This document shows, in pieces, positions 25,781 to 35,513 of a stretch of DNA of 64,000 nucleotides. A model generated the notes under the pieces. It was given only the letters and a program-made list of their open reading frames with translations. It did not search any database and was not told the DNA's origin. Positions within the stretch are counted from its first letter, which is position 1; every line of letters starts with the position of its first letter. The translations under genes and the position numbers were made by a program. Source of the stretch: an uncultured Christensenellaceae bacterium (GTDB lineage: Bacteria; Bacillota; Clostridia; Christensenellales; UBA3700); NCBI GenBank assembly GCA_910587685.1, contig CAJUMY010000001.1, positions 1 through 64,000 on the forward strand. The letters are read 5' to 3'.

Positions 25781-28052
25781 CGTTCACAAATTCCTTCAAT
25801 TCACTGTAAAAAACAGAGTTGTCAAGTTTAGTTTTTGCCGTTCTGTCCACTGTCATTATACCGTTTTTGAACACAATGATCTTGAGATCGAAAAAGGTAT
25901 AGAATGCGATCGAAAACGTCACGTAATCAATATCGAGCGTTTTCATCACTGCCTCGTAAAGCTCGTAGAGTCTGTTACCGTCGTATTGTTTTGCGTTAAG
26001 TTCGTTACGTATAGAAACGAATATCTTTCCGAGACATTCATAATCGGGTAACGTTATTTTTTTAATTATATCACGCTCTTTTGACTTTGTAAATACCCTA
26101 CACGACGGATTGAGTTTCAAATAGTCGATAACGCCTTTATGAACGATTGGCGTCAAAAATACTATATTGTCGTAAAAACGGTAATCGTTATTAATATCAA
26201 AACCGAGTTCCAGTCTGTTTAGCGGATTAACGCTGTCAAAAGACGATATATCGTACGATGATATATATTCGCCGTATTGTTGTTTTGCATCAAAGAAACT
26301 CTCTTTAGTAAACGCTATAAGACACGTACCGTATTTCGACGACTTCAAAACCGAATCGTCAAATTCTTCGACGTCGAACACGCTCTCTTTATTCCTGAGA
26401 AAAGTTTTTATATATTCCGATACGGCGAACGAATCGTCGTCAACGGAATTTTCTGCGTAAATAATATCCGAAATGGTTGCTCCTGCATAATCAACGTTAT
26501 TGAACACCGAATACTTTAGTTTGAATTCAATGCTTTTATGTGCGCCTGAGTTGAGTCTTTGCATTTCTCTCAGCATATTGAATCCGACAATCTCAAATTC
26601 GCCATGAACTCGGTATTTTATATGCTCCGATGAAGATATACGGCGAAAGTCGCTCTTACCCATAGCAGTTACGAACTTAATATCGGGATTGGACTGACCG
26701 AACGGCTCGAGCAATGCCAGTTCCTTTGCAAATTTTGCCGTTATCTCATTTTTATCATTGATCAATATAGATTTATCTTTTTTTGTAAGCGTCAGATCCA
26801 TATCGACATAGGAATTAATAGTGTCTCTGAGCTTATCGATATTTTCCTTTTTAATACTGAGTCCGCACGCCATCTTATGTCCGCCGAAGTGTTCCATAAG
26901 CTCCGCGCACTTAGATAGTTCTTCGTATAGATTAACCGCTTCTATACTCCTGCAAGAGCCCTTATAAATACCGCCGTCGTCTTTTGCCAGCAATATCACA
27001 GGTCTGTTGAAAAGATTTACAAGTTTCGACGCGGCAATGCCTATTACGCCGCTATCCCATTTATCTGAGCTGAGAACGATGACCGACCTATTGGAGACTG
27101 AATAAGTTTCCAACATATCGAGCGCGTCCTTTACGGTGTTTTCCGTTATTTCCTGCCTCTCGAGATTCATGTTGTCGAGTTCTTCGACTAACGTCTTCAT
27201 CTCAAAATAGTCGTCGGATATAAACAGATCGACTACGCGGTTCGCATCATCTAGTCGCCCCATAGAATTTATTCTCGGCACTATCTTAAAACTAACGTCG
27301 TACGAGGTAATATCGTTATTCTTTTTACCAAGCGAATCGACAAGTAATTTCAGTCCCAATCTCTTCGTGTTCTTTATCGCTTTGAGTCCTAATGACGCTA
27401 TTATTCTATTGTCTTTGACGAGGGGTACTATATCTCCTATAGTCGATATTGCGGCTATATCAATATACTCCATTGCCACGCCGATATCAGACATGTATTC
27501 TATGAGTCTAAAAGCTATGCCGCCGCCGCTATATTCGTCGAATATCCCCTTGTTCCTATCGATTTTTGCGTCAATGACTATCGTATCAGGCAATACTTCG
27601 CCTGGTTCATGGTGGTCTGTCACAATGACGTCTATCCCCATCTCTTCCATTATCACCCTTATTTCTTCGACGGCTCCGATACCGCAATCAACGGTTATGA
27701 TGAGATCGGGAAAGTAATTTTCCGCAATATTTTCAACGGCTTCGAGATTGATCCCGTAACCGTCTTTATGCCTGTCCGGAATAAAATATCCGACTTTAGC
27801 TCCTCTTTTCAACAAAAAATCATAAAGCATAGCGACGGAACATATGCCGTCTGAATCGTAATCTCCGTATATAACTATAGTTTCGCCGTCGGCAATTGCT
27901 CTCTCAATTCGCTCTTTTGCCTTCTTAAAACCGCTGTACTTTGTTATATCGCTCAAATTATTTATATCGGGATACAAATATCTTTCAATAGCTTCGTCTC
28001 CTTCTATACCTCGATCTTTCAATATTTCAATAAATCTGTCGCTATATCTCAT
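25764..28052 (-). CDS. recJ: Single-stranded-DNA-specific exonuclease RecJ
   Basis: The 762-residue protein has the DHH-family motifs: DYDSDGICS near residue 62, the DHH triad in VTDHHEPG near 146, and a DHHA1 region with GGHKMACGLS near 390. An OB-like segment and a poorly conserved extension of about 200 residues follow, as in many Bacillota RecJ proteins. It digests single-stranded DNA 5' to 3' in repair. The ribosome site is weak. rel overlaps its end. Confidence 0.94.
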   Translation of the reverse strand: MRYSDRFIEILKDRGIEGDEAIERYLYPDINNLSDITKYSGFKKAKERIERAIADGETIVIYGDYDSDGICSVAMLYDFLLKRGAKVGYFIPDRHKDGYGINLEAVENIAENYFPDLIITVDCGIGAVEEIRVIMEEMGIDVIVTDHHEPGEVLPDTIVIDAKIDRNKGIFDEYSGGGIAFRLIEYMSDIGVAMEYIDIAAISTIGDIVPLVKDNRIIASLGLKAIKNTKRLGLKLLVDSLGKKNNDITSYDVSFKIVPRINSMGRLDDANRVVDLFISDDYFEMKTLVEELDNMNLERQEITENTVKDALDMLETYSVSNRSVIVLSSDKWDSGVIGIAASKLVNLFNRPVILLAKDDGGIYKGSCRSIEAVNLYEELSKCAELMEHFGGHKMACGLSIKKENIDKLRDTINSYVDMDLTLTKKDKSILINDKNEITAKFAKELALLEPFGQSNPDIKFVTAMGKSDFRRISSSEHIKYRVHGEFEIVGFNMLREMQRLNSGAHKSIEFKLKYSVFNNVDYAGATISDIIYAENSVDDDSFAVSEYIKTFLRNKESVFDVEEFDDSVLKSSKYGTCLIAFTKESFFDAKQQYGEYISSYDISSFDSVNPLNRLELGFDINNDYRFYDNIVFLTPIVHKGVIDYLKLNPSCRVFTKSKERDIIKKITLPDYECLGKIFVSIRNELNAKQYDGNRLYELYEAVMKTLDIDYVTFSIAFYTFFDLKIIVFKNGIMTVDRTAKTKLDNSVFYSELKEFVNDADAN

Positions 28053-28207
28053 ATCACTCTCTGCCGTATCAAATTATCTTCTTTCCATATTGCTATCGTG
28101 AAATCAACTATTTTCACATAATTATTATACTATAAATATGATATAAAAGCTATAATAAATTATAAACTGCTCATAATTGCCTTTTGAAGTTTTACTATAA
28201 GATCAAC

Positions 28208-28236
28208 AAAAAAGACTTGCAAGATTTGCAAGTCTT
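28208..28236 (-). terminator. Terminator after secDF
   Basis: A perfect 11-bp stem (AAGACTTGCAA/TTGCAAGTCTT) with a 3-nt loop and a run of T on the minus strand, 37 nt after the secF stop. Confidence 0.85.
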
Positions 28237-28272
28237 TTAACTATTTGATCGTAACCGTTGATTTAGAATACG

Positions 28273-29355
28273 TTAAGCGATTTCGTCTCCGACTTTCGCT
28301 TTCTTTTCTTTTTTCGGTTTTCTAACAGCTATCCCTCTGCTCTGTTTCGCTTCTTTGCTAAATCTGTTCTTAAGCAAACAGAATAAAGACGGAGAAATAA
28401 CGAGCGACGAGTAAGCGCCGAGTATCAATCCGAAAATAACCGGGAGAGCGAACTCTCTTATCGACATATCGCCGATTATAGCAAGCACGGTGATAGCTAC
28501 AAGAGTAGTAAGCGTAGTATTGACATTCCTCGTAAACGTATCTTTTATCGACATATTAACTATGCTTTTATTATATTCGGCAAAATCGCCGCCCTTCATA
28601 ACGTGAAGTTTGTAGTTTTCTCTTACTCTGTCGAAAAGGACTATCGTAGCGTTGATCGAATATGCAACTATCGTGATAATTGCCGCAATAAACGACGAGT
28701 TGACCTGTATATGGAATATTATAGTCAAACATACCATCATTAGAACGTCATGAATAAGAGCGATAACCGCCGCGAATGCAGCCCAAAGTTCGAATCTGAA
28801 TATAACGTATACCAAAATAAGGAGCGTAGACACTACTATCGAAAGAACGGCAGTCCAAATCAAGTCCTTACTTGCAGACGCGCCTATCGTGGTATAGTTA
28901 AGATCTTCGTTGACGACGAACTTATTGTCGTACGCCGCGTTGATATCGTTAAGAATAGCGTCGTTAGTCGTATCGTCGAGAGCGTCGTACTTGAACATAA
29001 TTCCCGCCAAAGCTCCGGTGTTAGACTTTTGTATATAACTTACGTTAACGCCGTGAGAAGAAATTATATCGGATATTTTCTTCGAGTTCTCGTCAAACTT
29101 ATTTATCGCATCCTCTTCGCCCATTATAACGGTAAGAAGAGTGCCGCCTTCAAAGTCGATACCTATATTGATACCGTTCGAAAAACCTTTACCGATAGCT
29201 TTTCCCCAACTGTCTCCGCTCTTACGCGCGTCAACGACTGCGTTGATCCCGAACGCCGTGAAAACTATCATAGCCGCAAGGAGTATCACTAAAGGCACAA
29301 TGAACCAAATCTTATATTTTTCAACGATTTTACCGCCCAAAAGGTTCTTTTTCAT
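28273..29355 (-). CDS. secF: Protein translocase subunit SecF
   Basis: The 360-residue membrane protein has six predicted helices: the first near residue 20, a large extracytoplasmic domain, and five in the C-terminal half. FEGGT (near residue 73) and the conserved VAYSINATIVLFDR(V)REN block identify SecF. It works with SecD to use the ion gradient for late steps of export. Its ATG overlaps the secD stop by one base (TAATG). A basic tail ends the protein. Confidence 0.95.
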   Translation of the reverse strand: MKKNLLGGKIVEKYKIWFIVPLVILLAAMIVFTAFGINAVVDARKSGDSWGKAIGKGFSNGINIGIDFEGGTLLTVIMGEEDAINKFDENSKKISDIISSHGVNVSYIQKSNTGALAGIMFKYDALDDTTNDAILNDINAAYDNKFVVNEDLNYTTIGASASKDLIWTAVLSIVVSTLLILVYVIFRFELWAAFAAVIALIHDVLMMVCLTIIFHIQVNSSFIAAIITIVAYSINATIVLFDRVRENYKLHVMKGGDFAEYNKSIVNMSIKDTFTRNVNTTLTTLVAITVLAIIGDMSIREFALPVIFGLILGAYSSLVISPSLFCLLKNRFSKEAKQSRGIAVRKPKKEKKAKVGDEIA

Positions 29356-30719
29356 TATTCTTTACCTCCTTCGTTAGAAGTTACGGCAACGAGATCCTCG
29401 GGAAGCTCTTTAGCCTTTTTCCTCAATGCGTACGCCTTCGGATTCTCTGTGAACGCAAGGAAACACTTCAAAACCAATCTCGTGATAAGGAGCGAACTGA
29501 TGAGCGAGATCACAATACCGATAAGAAGCGTTATAGCAAAACCTTTGATACTGGACGTTGCTATGAACATCAATACTACCGCACCGATTATCGTTGTAAC
29601 GTTACCGTCGATGATCGCGCTGAGCGATCTCTTAAATCCGCTCTTAATATAAGTGCCTATGGACTTATTAGACGACATTCTATATTCTTCTTTTATTCTT
29701 TCAAATATGATAACGTTAGCGTCGACCGCCATACCGATACTCAAAAGGATACCTGCGATACCGGGAAGCGTGAGCTGTACCCACGGGAATATCGAAAGGA
29801 AGAATACATACGTCATCGTATACCATATCAAACTGATACTTGCCGCAACGCCCATCATACCGTACATTGCAGAAAGGAATATCACGATAAAGAGAAGACC
29901 TACTCCGCCGGCGATAATACCGCTTTTTATAGCGCTGTCTCCGAGCGTCGGCGATATCGTAGCCGATTCAGTCTTTGAAAGCGGAACCGCAAACGAACCC
30001 GATTGAATAGCGACAGCGAGCTCATAAGCCGAATCGTAGGTATAGTTACCCGAAATGAGCGCCTTACCGTCGTTGATCGCGCTGTTGACGGTCGGCTCTA
30101 TAAGCAGCTCTCGGTTGACGTAAATATATATAGGCTTGCCCGTAAGTCTCTGAGTCGCTTCTGCAAACGCTTTAGTACCTTCGTCGTCAAACTCAAGAGA
30201 AACGGCATACTTACCGTTCTGATCGAGCGTAACGTTAGCGCTCTCGATATTGCTACCGTCCAAAATTACGTTAGCGTCGTCAAACTTATTGTCCTTCGTC
30301 TCCTTGAAGTGCAAAGTCTTAGGTCTGCCGATAAGATCGAAAATAGCTTCCGGATCGTCGACGTCCGGAACCTCTACTCTTATCTTAGTACCCTTTCCTA
30401 CGCCGCTCTTGGATACAACCGCCTCCGTATAGCCCTTGGAAAACAAAAGATTCTCCAAACTGTCCGCCGTACCTGCCAGAGCGTCGTTAAGCGCCGAATC
30501 GTCATCCTTAAGCGCGTCGCTCAATTCGTTTTCGTTGACTCCGAAAACCGCATATACTCCGCCTTTAAGATCCAAGCCAAGTTTGATGTTATTCGGATAC
30601 GCCTTGTAATCGTATAATCCGAGTTCGCCGTTATCGAGCGATACGAATGCGAATACAGTACCCAAAATCAATACGATAGCTATCAGAACCAAAACTACGG
30701 ATGATTTTGTCTTATTCAC
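29355..30719 (-). CDS. secD: Protein translocase subunit SecD
   Basis: The 454-residue protein has an N-terminal anchor, GLDLKGGVY (the P1 head start), the P1 domain, and a C-terminal half with five helices including GMAVDANVIIFERIKEE. I set the start at GTG 30719, because GAGGAGG ends 6 nt before it; an ATG 12 codons further up would place that site inside the coding region. secF follows with a one-base overlap. Bacillus has a fused SecDF, whereas this genome keeps two genes, as many Clostridia do. Confidence 0.93.
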   Translation of the reverse strand: MNKTKSSVVLVLIAIVLILGTVFAFVSLDNGELGLYDYKAYPNNIKLGLDLKGGVYAVFGVNENELSDALKDDDSALNDALAGTADSLENLLFSKGYTEAVVSKSGVGKGTKIRVEVPDVDDPEAIFDLIGRPKTLHFKETKDNKFDDANVILDGSNIESANVTLDQNGKYAVSLEFDDEGTKAFAEATQRLTGKPIYIYVNRELLIEPTVNSAINDGKALISGNYTYDSAYELAVAIQSGSFAVPLSKTESATISPTLGDSAIKSGIIAGGVGLLFIVIFLSAMYGMMGVAASISLIWYTMTYVFFLSIFPWVQLTLPGIAGILLSIGMAVDANVIIFERIKEEYRMSSNKSIGTYIKSGFKRSLSAIIDGNVTTIIGAVVLMFIATSSIKGFAITLLIGIVISLISSLLITRLVLKCFLAFTENPKAYALRKKAKELPEDLVAVTSNEGGKE

Positions 30720-30851
30720 GTTGAGCCTCCTCAATGTTAATCGAATTAAATTCATTCGATTAGAATAATATTCATTTAATAATTATATATATATATTAAT
30801 ATATTGTCAATAAATAAAAACCAAATTTTAGCAAACTTAACGAAATATTCA

Positions 30852-31355
30852 TCAATCGACGTAATCTTCGATAAGTTTTTGATATATTTCGGCGTTACGA
30901 AGGTTTGCGGCAACTTCTTCGTCGCTCAAACTGCGTTTTACTGAAAAAGGACTTCCTACCGCGAGACTTCTTTTCGGAACCGTCTTATTTTGCGCTACGA
31001 GCGCTCCCGCTCCGATAATGGATCCTTCTCCGACGACTGCGCCGTTTAGCACTATAGCTCCCATACCGATAAGCGCCGTATCTTCTACGCTCGCGCCGTG
31101 AACTATAGCGTTATGTCCTACGGTGACGTTCTTCCCTATAACGCACGGATACTTAAAATCCGTATGTACCGTAGCGTTGTCCTGTACGTTGCTTCCGTCG
31201 CCGACAATAATGCTTCCCTCGTCTCCGCGAAGAACCGCGCATTCCCAGATACTGACATTATCTCCTATTGTTACGTCGCCGATAATAACCGCCGCAGGCG
31301 AAATATAGCAGTTCTTGCCGATTTTCGGCGTCTTACCCTTATAGCTCCTTATCAT
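30852..31355 (-). CDS. Gamma-carbonic anhydrase-like left-handed beta-helix protein
   Basis: The 167-residue protein is built of hexapeptide repeats (IGDVTIGDNVSIWEC and similar) and belongs to the YrdA/PaaY/gamma-carbonic anhydrase group. Likely metal ligands are His66 in TVHTD and the two His in VGHNAIVHG (near 83 and 88). Members bind zinc or iron and some hydrate CO2, others have no known reaction. It overlaps the end of scfB by 17 nt and has GGAG 8 nt before ATG, so it is translated from the same mRNA. Confidence 0.88.
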   Translation of the reverse strand: MIRSYKGKTPKIGKNCYISPAAVIIGDVTIGDNVSIWECAVLRGDEGSIIVGDGSNVQDNATVHTDFKYPCVIGKNVTVGHNAIVHGASVEDTALIGMGAIVLNGAVVGEGSIIGAGALVAQNKTVPKRSLAVGSPFSVKRSLSDEEVAANLRNAEIYQKLIEDYVD

Positions 31356-32709
31356 CGGTCAAACTCCTTTCTATCGCGCTTATCGCAAGCGAAAGCTCCA
31401 GTCTCTTCTTCATCATTTCGCAACTTATTTCATAGGGCTTGTCCATACTTCCCATAAAATGCGTGTTGTTAGCCGCGCAACCGCCGCTGCAGTAATATTT
31501 CGCAAAACAATCGGAACATTTTTCTTTTTGCGTGACTATATTGCGCGAAAATTCCTCGGAAACAGCCGTGGAAAAATCGTCTTTGAGCACGTTGCCCATA
31601 TAGTATTTTGAGTCTTCTGCAAATTGATGGCACGGATAGAGGTCTCCGCTCGGCGATACCGACAGATATTCGCATCCAGCGCCGCAACCCGTAAGCCTCT
31701 TTTTAATACACGGACCGTTATCGAGATCTATCATAAAATGGAAAAAGTTGAACCACTTATCGCCTTTGCGTCTCTTGATATACTCTCTGGCAAGACGTGT
31801 ATACTCCTCTTTTATCTTAGGTAAATGCTCTTCTTTGAGAGCCATATCCGATGAAGGCGGCAAAACTACGGGCTCCATAGATATCTGATCGAAACCTAAA
31901 TCGTTGAGATACAGAACGTCGCTCGCAAAGTCTAGATTATACGCGGTGAACGTAGAGCGAACGTAATACGATCTATTGCCCCTTACCTTTCTGAATTCGA
32001 GAGCATTGTTCAATATCACGTCGTAAGCGTCGTTACCGTTTACCGTCTTCCGTACTCTGTTATGTATATCTTTCCTTCCGTCTATACTGAGGACAACGTT
32101 ATCCATTTCTTCGTTAAGATAATCTATCTTGTCCTTAAAAAGAAGCAGACAGTTGGTAGTCATCGTGAACGAAAACTTTTTTTCGCATACCTTCTCTCTT
32201 TCTCGAGCATACGCGACAATCGCCTTTACCGTATCGAAATTCATAAGCGGTTCGCCGCCGAAAAAGTCGACCTCTAAAGAGCGTCTGTTCCCCGAATTGG
32301 CAATGAGAAAATCTATAGCTTTCTTACCGACTTCTTCCGACATATATTTTCTCGAAGTATGATAAGTTCCTTCGTCTGCGAAACAATACTTGCAACGCAG
32401 ATTGCAATCGTTGCAGACAAGTAAGCAAAGCGCTTTGATCTCTCCGATCTTTTTCCTATCATCCGCAGAAACAGTCTTAGACATAAGAAAACCGCAAGCT
32501 TCGAGTTCACGAAGCTCGCCGGTTATCTCTTTACGCGTATTATCATCAATGTCGGAAAACTCTTTCTTCTCGTCGTTATCGAGAGAGCCGTATGTATCTT
32601 TTGCTACAAGATACGCCTGTCTGTCCACGTTGTGCAAACTTCCGCTCTCGATATCCCATAAGAAATGATGTTCTCTTCCGTTATGATTATATGAAAAGAA
32701 GTGAACCAT
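31339..32709 (-). CDS. scfB: SCIFF peptide maturase, radical SAM/SPASM
   Basis: The 456-residue protein has an N-terminal peptide-recognition region (about 1-85), a radical SAM core with Cys102, Cys106 and Cys109, and a Cys-rich SPASM domain in the last 120 residues (CGAGCEYLS..., CSDCFAKYYCSGGC). This is the architecture of the Clostridia enzyme that installs a Cys-to-Thr thioether in the SCIFF peptide. It begins 11 nt after scfA and has a poor ribosome site, so coupling to scfA is likely. The substrate gene being adjacent makes the assignment firm. Confidence 0.95.
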   Translation of the reverse strand: MVHFFSYNHNGREHHFLWDIESGSLHNVDRQAYLVAKDTYGSLDNDEKKEFSDIDDNTRKEITGELRELEACGFLMSKTVSADDRKKIGEIKALCLLVCNDCNLRCKYCFADEGTYHTSRKYMSEEVGKKAIDFLIANSGNRRSLEVDFFGGEPLMNFDTVKAIVAYAREREKVCEKKFSFTMTTNCLLLFKDKIDYLNEEMDNVVLSIDGRKDIHNRVRKTVNGNDAYDVILNNALEFRKVRGNRSYYVRSTFTAYNLDFASDVLYLNDLGFDQISMEPVVLPPSSDMALKEEHLPKIKEEYTRLAREYIKRRKGDKWFNFFHFMIDLDNGPCIKKRLTGCGAGCEYLSVSPSGDLYPCHQFAEDSKYYMGNVLKDDFSTAVSEEFSRNIVTQKEKCSDCFAKYYCSGGCAANNTHFMGSMDKPYEISCEMMKKRLELSLAISAIERSLTDDKEL

Positions 32710-32720
32710 CTTGACGAAAA

Positions 32721-32894
32721 TTAAAGAAGCGGTTTCTTAACGGTATTAACTTTCTCGTCTCTGTTCTTACAACTCTGGTTGCCGACCGTACAACTGGTCT
32801 TACAAGCAGACTGACAGCTGGACTGGCACTCTCCGCAACCGATATGGTTCTCTTTCTTCAAAATAGTTTCTGCAAGCGTATTAATATGCTTCAT
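32721..32894 (-). CDS. scfA: SCIFF ribosomal peptide precursor (six cysteines), extended C-terminus
   Basis: This 57-residue gene is easily missed. It starts MKHINTLAET and carries six cysteines at 20, 23, 27, 31, 35 and 42 in the family core CGECQSSCQSACKTSC followed by TVGNQSC. By analogy with the studied clostridial peptide, the thioether would join Cys31 to Thr36. Known members stop a few residues after the last Cys; this one has a charged 15-residue tail (KNRDEKVNTVKKPLL). AAGGAG precedes the ATG. The gene has its own promoter and leads scfB. Confidence 0.95.
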   Translation of the reverse strand: MKHINTLAETILKKENHIGCGECQSSCQSACKTSCTVGNQSCKNRDEKVNTVKKPLL

Positions 32895-32941
32895 AGTAAA
32901 ATCTCCTTACTTAGATATATTATTTCAAATCAATTACATAC

Positions 32942-32970
32942 ATTATAATATATTTATTAATAATAATCAA
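32942..32970 (-). promoter_or_regulatory. Promoter of scfA-scfB
   Basis: TTGATT (32965-32970), 17-nt spacer, TATAAT (32942-32947). The predicted start gives a 40-nt leader to scfA. Confidence 0.7.
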
Positions 32971-33025
32971 GGAGAAAAATCAAGAAATTTTCATCATACG
33001 CTTATTTTTCTTTTGCATATGTAAA

Positions 33026-33415
33026 TCATTTCGATTTTACGTTTACCGCTATTATACCGCTCACCACGCCTGCGATGAATGCCGATCCGCTATCTATGAG
33101 CATCGACGCTTTAAGCGAAAAATCCGAAGCTATGATGCCGAATAGCACGTAAGTAAGCAAAATGTATAAAACGGATACTATAATGCCTTTCAAAATCCCC
33201 TTTGACGGCTGTTTAACGCCTATCAAAAGTCCGAGAAGAATACTGACGATACGTATCGCAATATTGATGATATTAACTATTCCTACGTCGATACTGACGA
33301 AATGAACGACTATCGACATGATAAGAGTCAAAATGAGAGATATAAGTACTGCAAATACCGCCGATTTTAACGAATCGGATATAACGCCGTTACCTTTTAT
33401 ACTTTTCTTTTCCAT
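33026..33415 (-). CDS. TIGR04086 (DUF3792) family membrane protein
   Basis: The 129-residue protein has four hydrophobic helices with short loops and a basic N-terminus. It matches the TIGR04086 group of small Clostridia membrane proteins, which are commonly encoded between yajC and scfA, the same arrangement as here. Function unknown. A link to the SCIFF peptide has been suggested only by gene neighbourhood. AGGT-type ribosome site before ATG. Confidence 0.75.
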   Translation of the reverse strand: MEKKSIKGNGVISDSLKSAVFAVLISLILTLIMSIVVHFVSIDVGIVNIINIAIRIVSILLGLLIGVKQPSKGILKGIIVSVLYILLTYVLFGIIASDFSLKASMLIDSGSAFIAGVVSGIIAVNVKSK

Positions 33416-33582
33416 ATTGAATAATTACCTCCACGATTTAATATACATAACGCGCGGTTAAATTATGACAGATAATTAGAAAGCAATATAAGCCGGAAAG
33501 AAAATTCATATTCCGAAGTTAAACAAAAACCCTTATTCAAAATCAATTAAACTCATTTGCCGTTCAATAATATCGTGAATAT

Positions 33583-33617
33583 AAAAAACCGCCTGAAAGC
33601 ATATTGCGTTCAAGCGG
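33583..33617 (-). terminator. Terminator after yajC
   Basis: A 9-bp stem (CCGCTTGAA with TTTCAGGCGG, one G-U pair) followed by TTTTTT on the minus strand, about 43 nt past the yajC stop. Confidence 0.8.
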
Positions 33618-33660
33618 ATGACCGACTTATCGATTTATCGATATTTCTAAATACTAAGCA

Positions 33661-34170
33661 TTAAAAAGTTATATCGTCGCCGTCCTTTTCTATACTTACG
33701 TCTTCGACGCTATCGATAGATTCGTTGCCCTTTTTATTCTTCTTAGACGTCTTGTTAGCCTTTTTCTCTTCCGCTTCCTTATCGTCTGCGGTGATAACGC
33801 CTACGCTCTCGTCTGCGACAACCGTCTTATTATTGTCGAAGTTCTGAGCAGGAGTCGGATTCATTACGGTATATACCGCCGACTTGTCAATCGTCACGAT
33901 AATATCTCTGCCGTCTGCTCCGACGTTGATATCCATAGTATTGTTCGCGCTGTCGATAGCTACGATCGTTCCTACGAATCCTCCGATGGTCTTGATCTGG
34001 TCGCCCTTTTTGAGAGCCGCCATCATCTGCTGCGCCTGCTTCTGTTTCTTACGCTGCGGTATGATAGTCATGAGTATCATACCCACCATAAGGACGCCGA
34101 GAACAACCAACATTATCCACGACGAACCGCCCGACGAAGCGCCTTCGGCTGCTAAAAGAATATTAAACAT
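33661..34170 (-). CDS. yajC: Preprotein translocase accessory subunit YajC
   Basis: The 169-residue protein has one N-terminal helix (about 17-38), then IIPQRKKQKQAQQMMAALKKGDQI, the YajC hallmark, and the small beta domain with TIGGFVGTI. YajC binds the SecDF complex. Typical length is 85-115; here about 60 extra residues at the C-terminus are charged and low-complexity. It has its own promoter, downstream of tgt. Confidence 0.93.
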   Translation of the reverse strand: MFNILLAAEGASSGGSSWIMLVVLGVLMVGMILMTIIPQRKKQKQAQQMMAALKKGDQIKTIGGFVGTIVAIDSANNTMDINVGADGRDIIVTIDKSAVYTVMNPTPAQNFDNNKTVVADESVGVITADDKEAEEKKANKTSKKNKKGNESIDSVEDVSIEKDGDDITF

Positions 34171-34221
34171 AAATTATTTTCTCCTTGTAACTCTATTTTA
34201 TAGTGCTTCCGCACGAATAAT

Positions 34222-34250
34222 ATGATACAGCATTTTGCATCTATTATCAA
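34222..34250 (-). promoter_or_regulatory. Promoter of yajC
   Basis: TTGATA (34245-34250), 17-nt spacer, TATCAT (34222-34227), between tgt and yajC. Confidence 0.55.
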
Positions 34251-34290
34251 GCAAAATAATGTCAAATAATGTGAATAATGCGTGTACAGC

Positions 34291-35415
34291 TCATATTTTT
34301 TTATTCCAATCGTAATTTGAGATAAATTCCTTATAAAAGTCCCCGAATCTATCTTCATTGATAGCATTACGAATATTTTCGGTCAGCTTAATAAGAAAAT
34401 GAAGATTATGGAGCGTGAGCAGCTTTCCGCCCAATATCTCTCCCGACATTATAAGATGTCTTATATACGCCCTTGAAAAATTACGGCAACAGTAGCAATC
34501 GCAATCTTCTTCTATAGGCGTAAAATCCTCTTTATATTTTGCGTTCCTGACGTTGAGATTGCCGTACTTCGTAAAAGCAGTGCCGTTTCTGGCGATCCTT
34601 GTCGGCAGAACGCAGTCGAACATATCGATCCCGCGCATTATTCCCTCAACTATACAGTCAGGGCTTCCGACGCCCATCAAATATCTCGGCTGTCCGCTTG
34701 GATAATGCGGCTTTAAGATATCGAGCATCTCGTACATAACTTCTTTCGGTTCGCCGACAGAAAGTCCGCCTATCGAAAAACCGCATTCCGCATAAGGAAG
34801 AATTCGCTCGAGACTTTCAAGTCTCAGATCTTTATACATATTACCCTGAACTATCGGGAAAATGATCTGATTTTCGGCAGTTTTATTCTTATATTTATAG
34901 CATCTGTCGAGCCATGACATGGTTCTGTCAAGAGCCTTTCTCGCAGTTTTGAAATCAGCGTTCCCTTCCGTACATTCGTCGAACGCCATCATTATATCCG
35001 AGCCCAGAGCCTCCTGTATCTCGATAGATCTTTCGGGCGTAAAATAGTGTTTAGAACCGTCGATATACGAGCTGAACGTTACGCCGTCGTCCGTTATTTT
35101 TCTCATTTTAGAAAGAGAAAATACCTGAAAACCGCCGCTGTCGGTAAGAATCGGCTTGTTCCAATTCATGAATTTGTGAAGTCCGCCCGCTTTTTTTACG
35201 AGATCGTGACCGGGACGCAAGTACAAATGATAAGTATTCGAAAGAATTATGCTCGCATTTATGTCATCGAGATCCCTCGGCGCTAGAGATTTAACGGTAG
35301 CGTTCGTACCTACAGGCATAAATACGGGCGTATCGACGATACCGTGCGGAGTATAAAGTTTCCCTATTCTCGCTCCCGATTGTTTACAAGTTTTAATAAC
35401 CTCGTATTTGAACAT
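34291..35415 (-). CDS. tgt: Queuine/preQ1 tRNA-guanine transglycosylase
   Basis: The 374-residue TIM barrel has DSGGFQVFSL with the general base Asp near 95, the nucleophile region GGLSVGEP near 235, and the zinc site CDCYCC plus a downstream His near 310-345. It exchanges guanine-34 of GUN-anticodon tRNAs for preQ1. I start it at ATG 35415 (MFKYEVIK), which has AAAGGAG at good spacing; the 18 codons above it are not conserved. It follows queA, the next enzyme of the same pathway. Confidence 0.97.
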   Translation of the reverse strand: MFKYEVIKTCKQSGARIGKLYTPHGIVDTPVFMPVGTNATVKSLAPRDLDDINASIILSNTYHLYLRPGHDLVKKAGGLHKFMNWNKPILTDSGGFQVFSLSKMRKITDDGVTFSSYIDGSKHYFTPERSIEIQEALGSDIMMAFDECTEGNADFKTARKALDRTMSWLDRCYKYKNKTAENQIIFPIVQGNMYKDLRLESLERILPYAECGFSIGGLSVGEPKEVMYEMLDILKPHYPSGQPRYLMGVGSPDCIVEGIMRGIDMFDCVLPTRIARNGTAFTKYGNLNVRNAKYKEDFTPIEEDCDCYCCRNFSRAYIRHLIMSGEILGGKLLTLHNLHFLIKLTENIRNAINEDRFGDFYKEFISNYDWNKKI

Positions 35416-35513
35416 TATTTCTCCTTTCTGATTCAACTTTTTAAAAATAATTACGCATCCGCTGATCAATAACCGATATATACCAACTAAAATGATTCAA
35501 CTATCGACGCATA

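Noticed and set aside
29355..30755. SecD starting at the ATG 12 codons upstream
   Set aside because: The GAGGAGG ribosome site would then be inside the gene; GTG at 30719 is correctly spaced and aligns with the family start.
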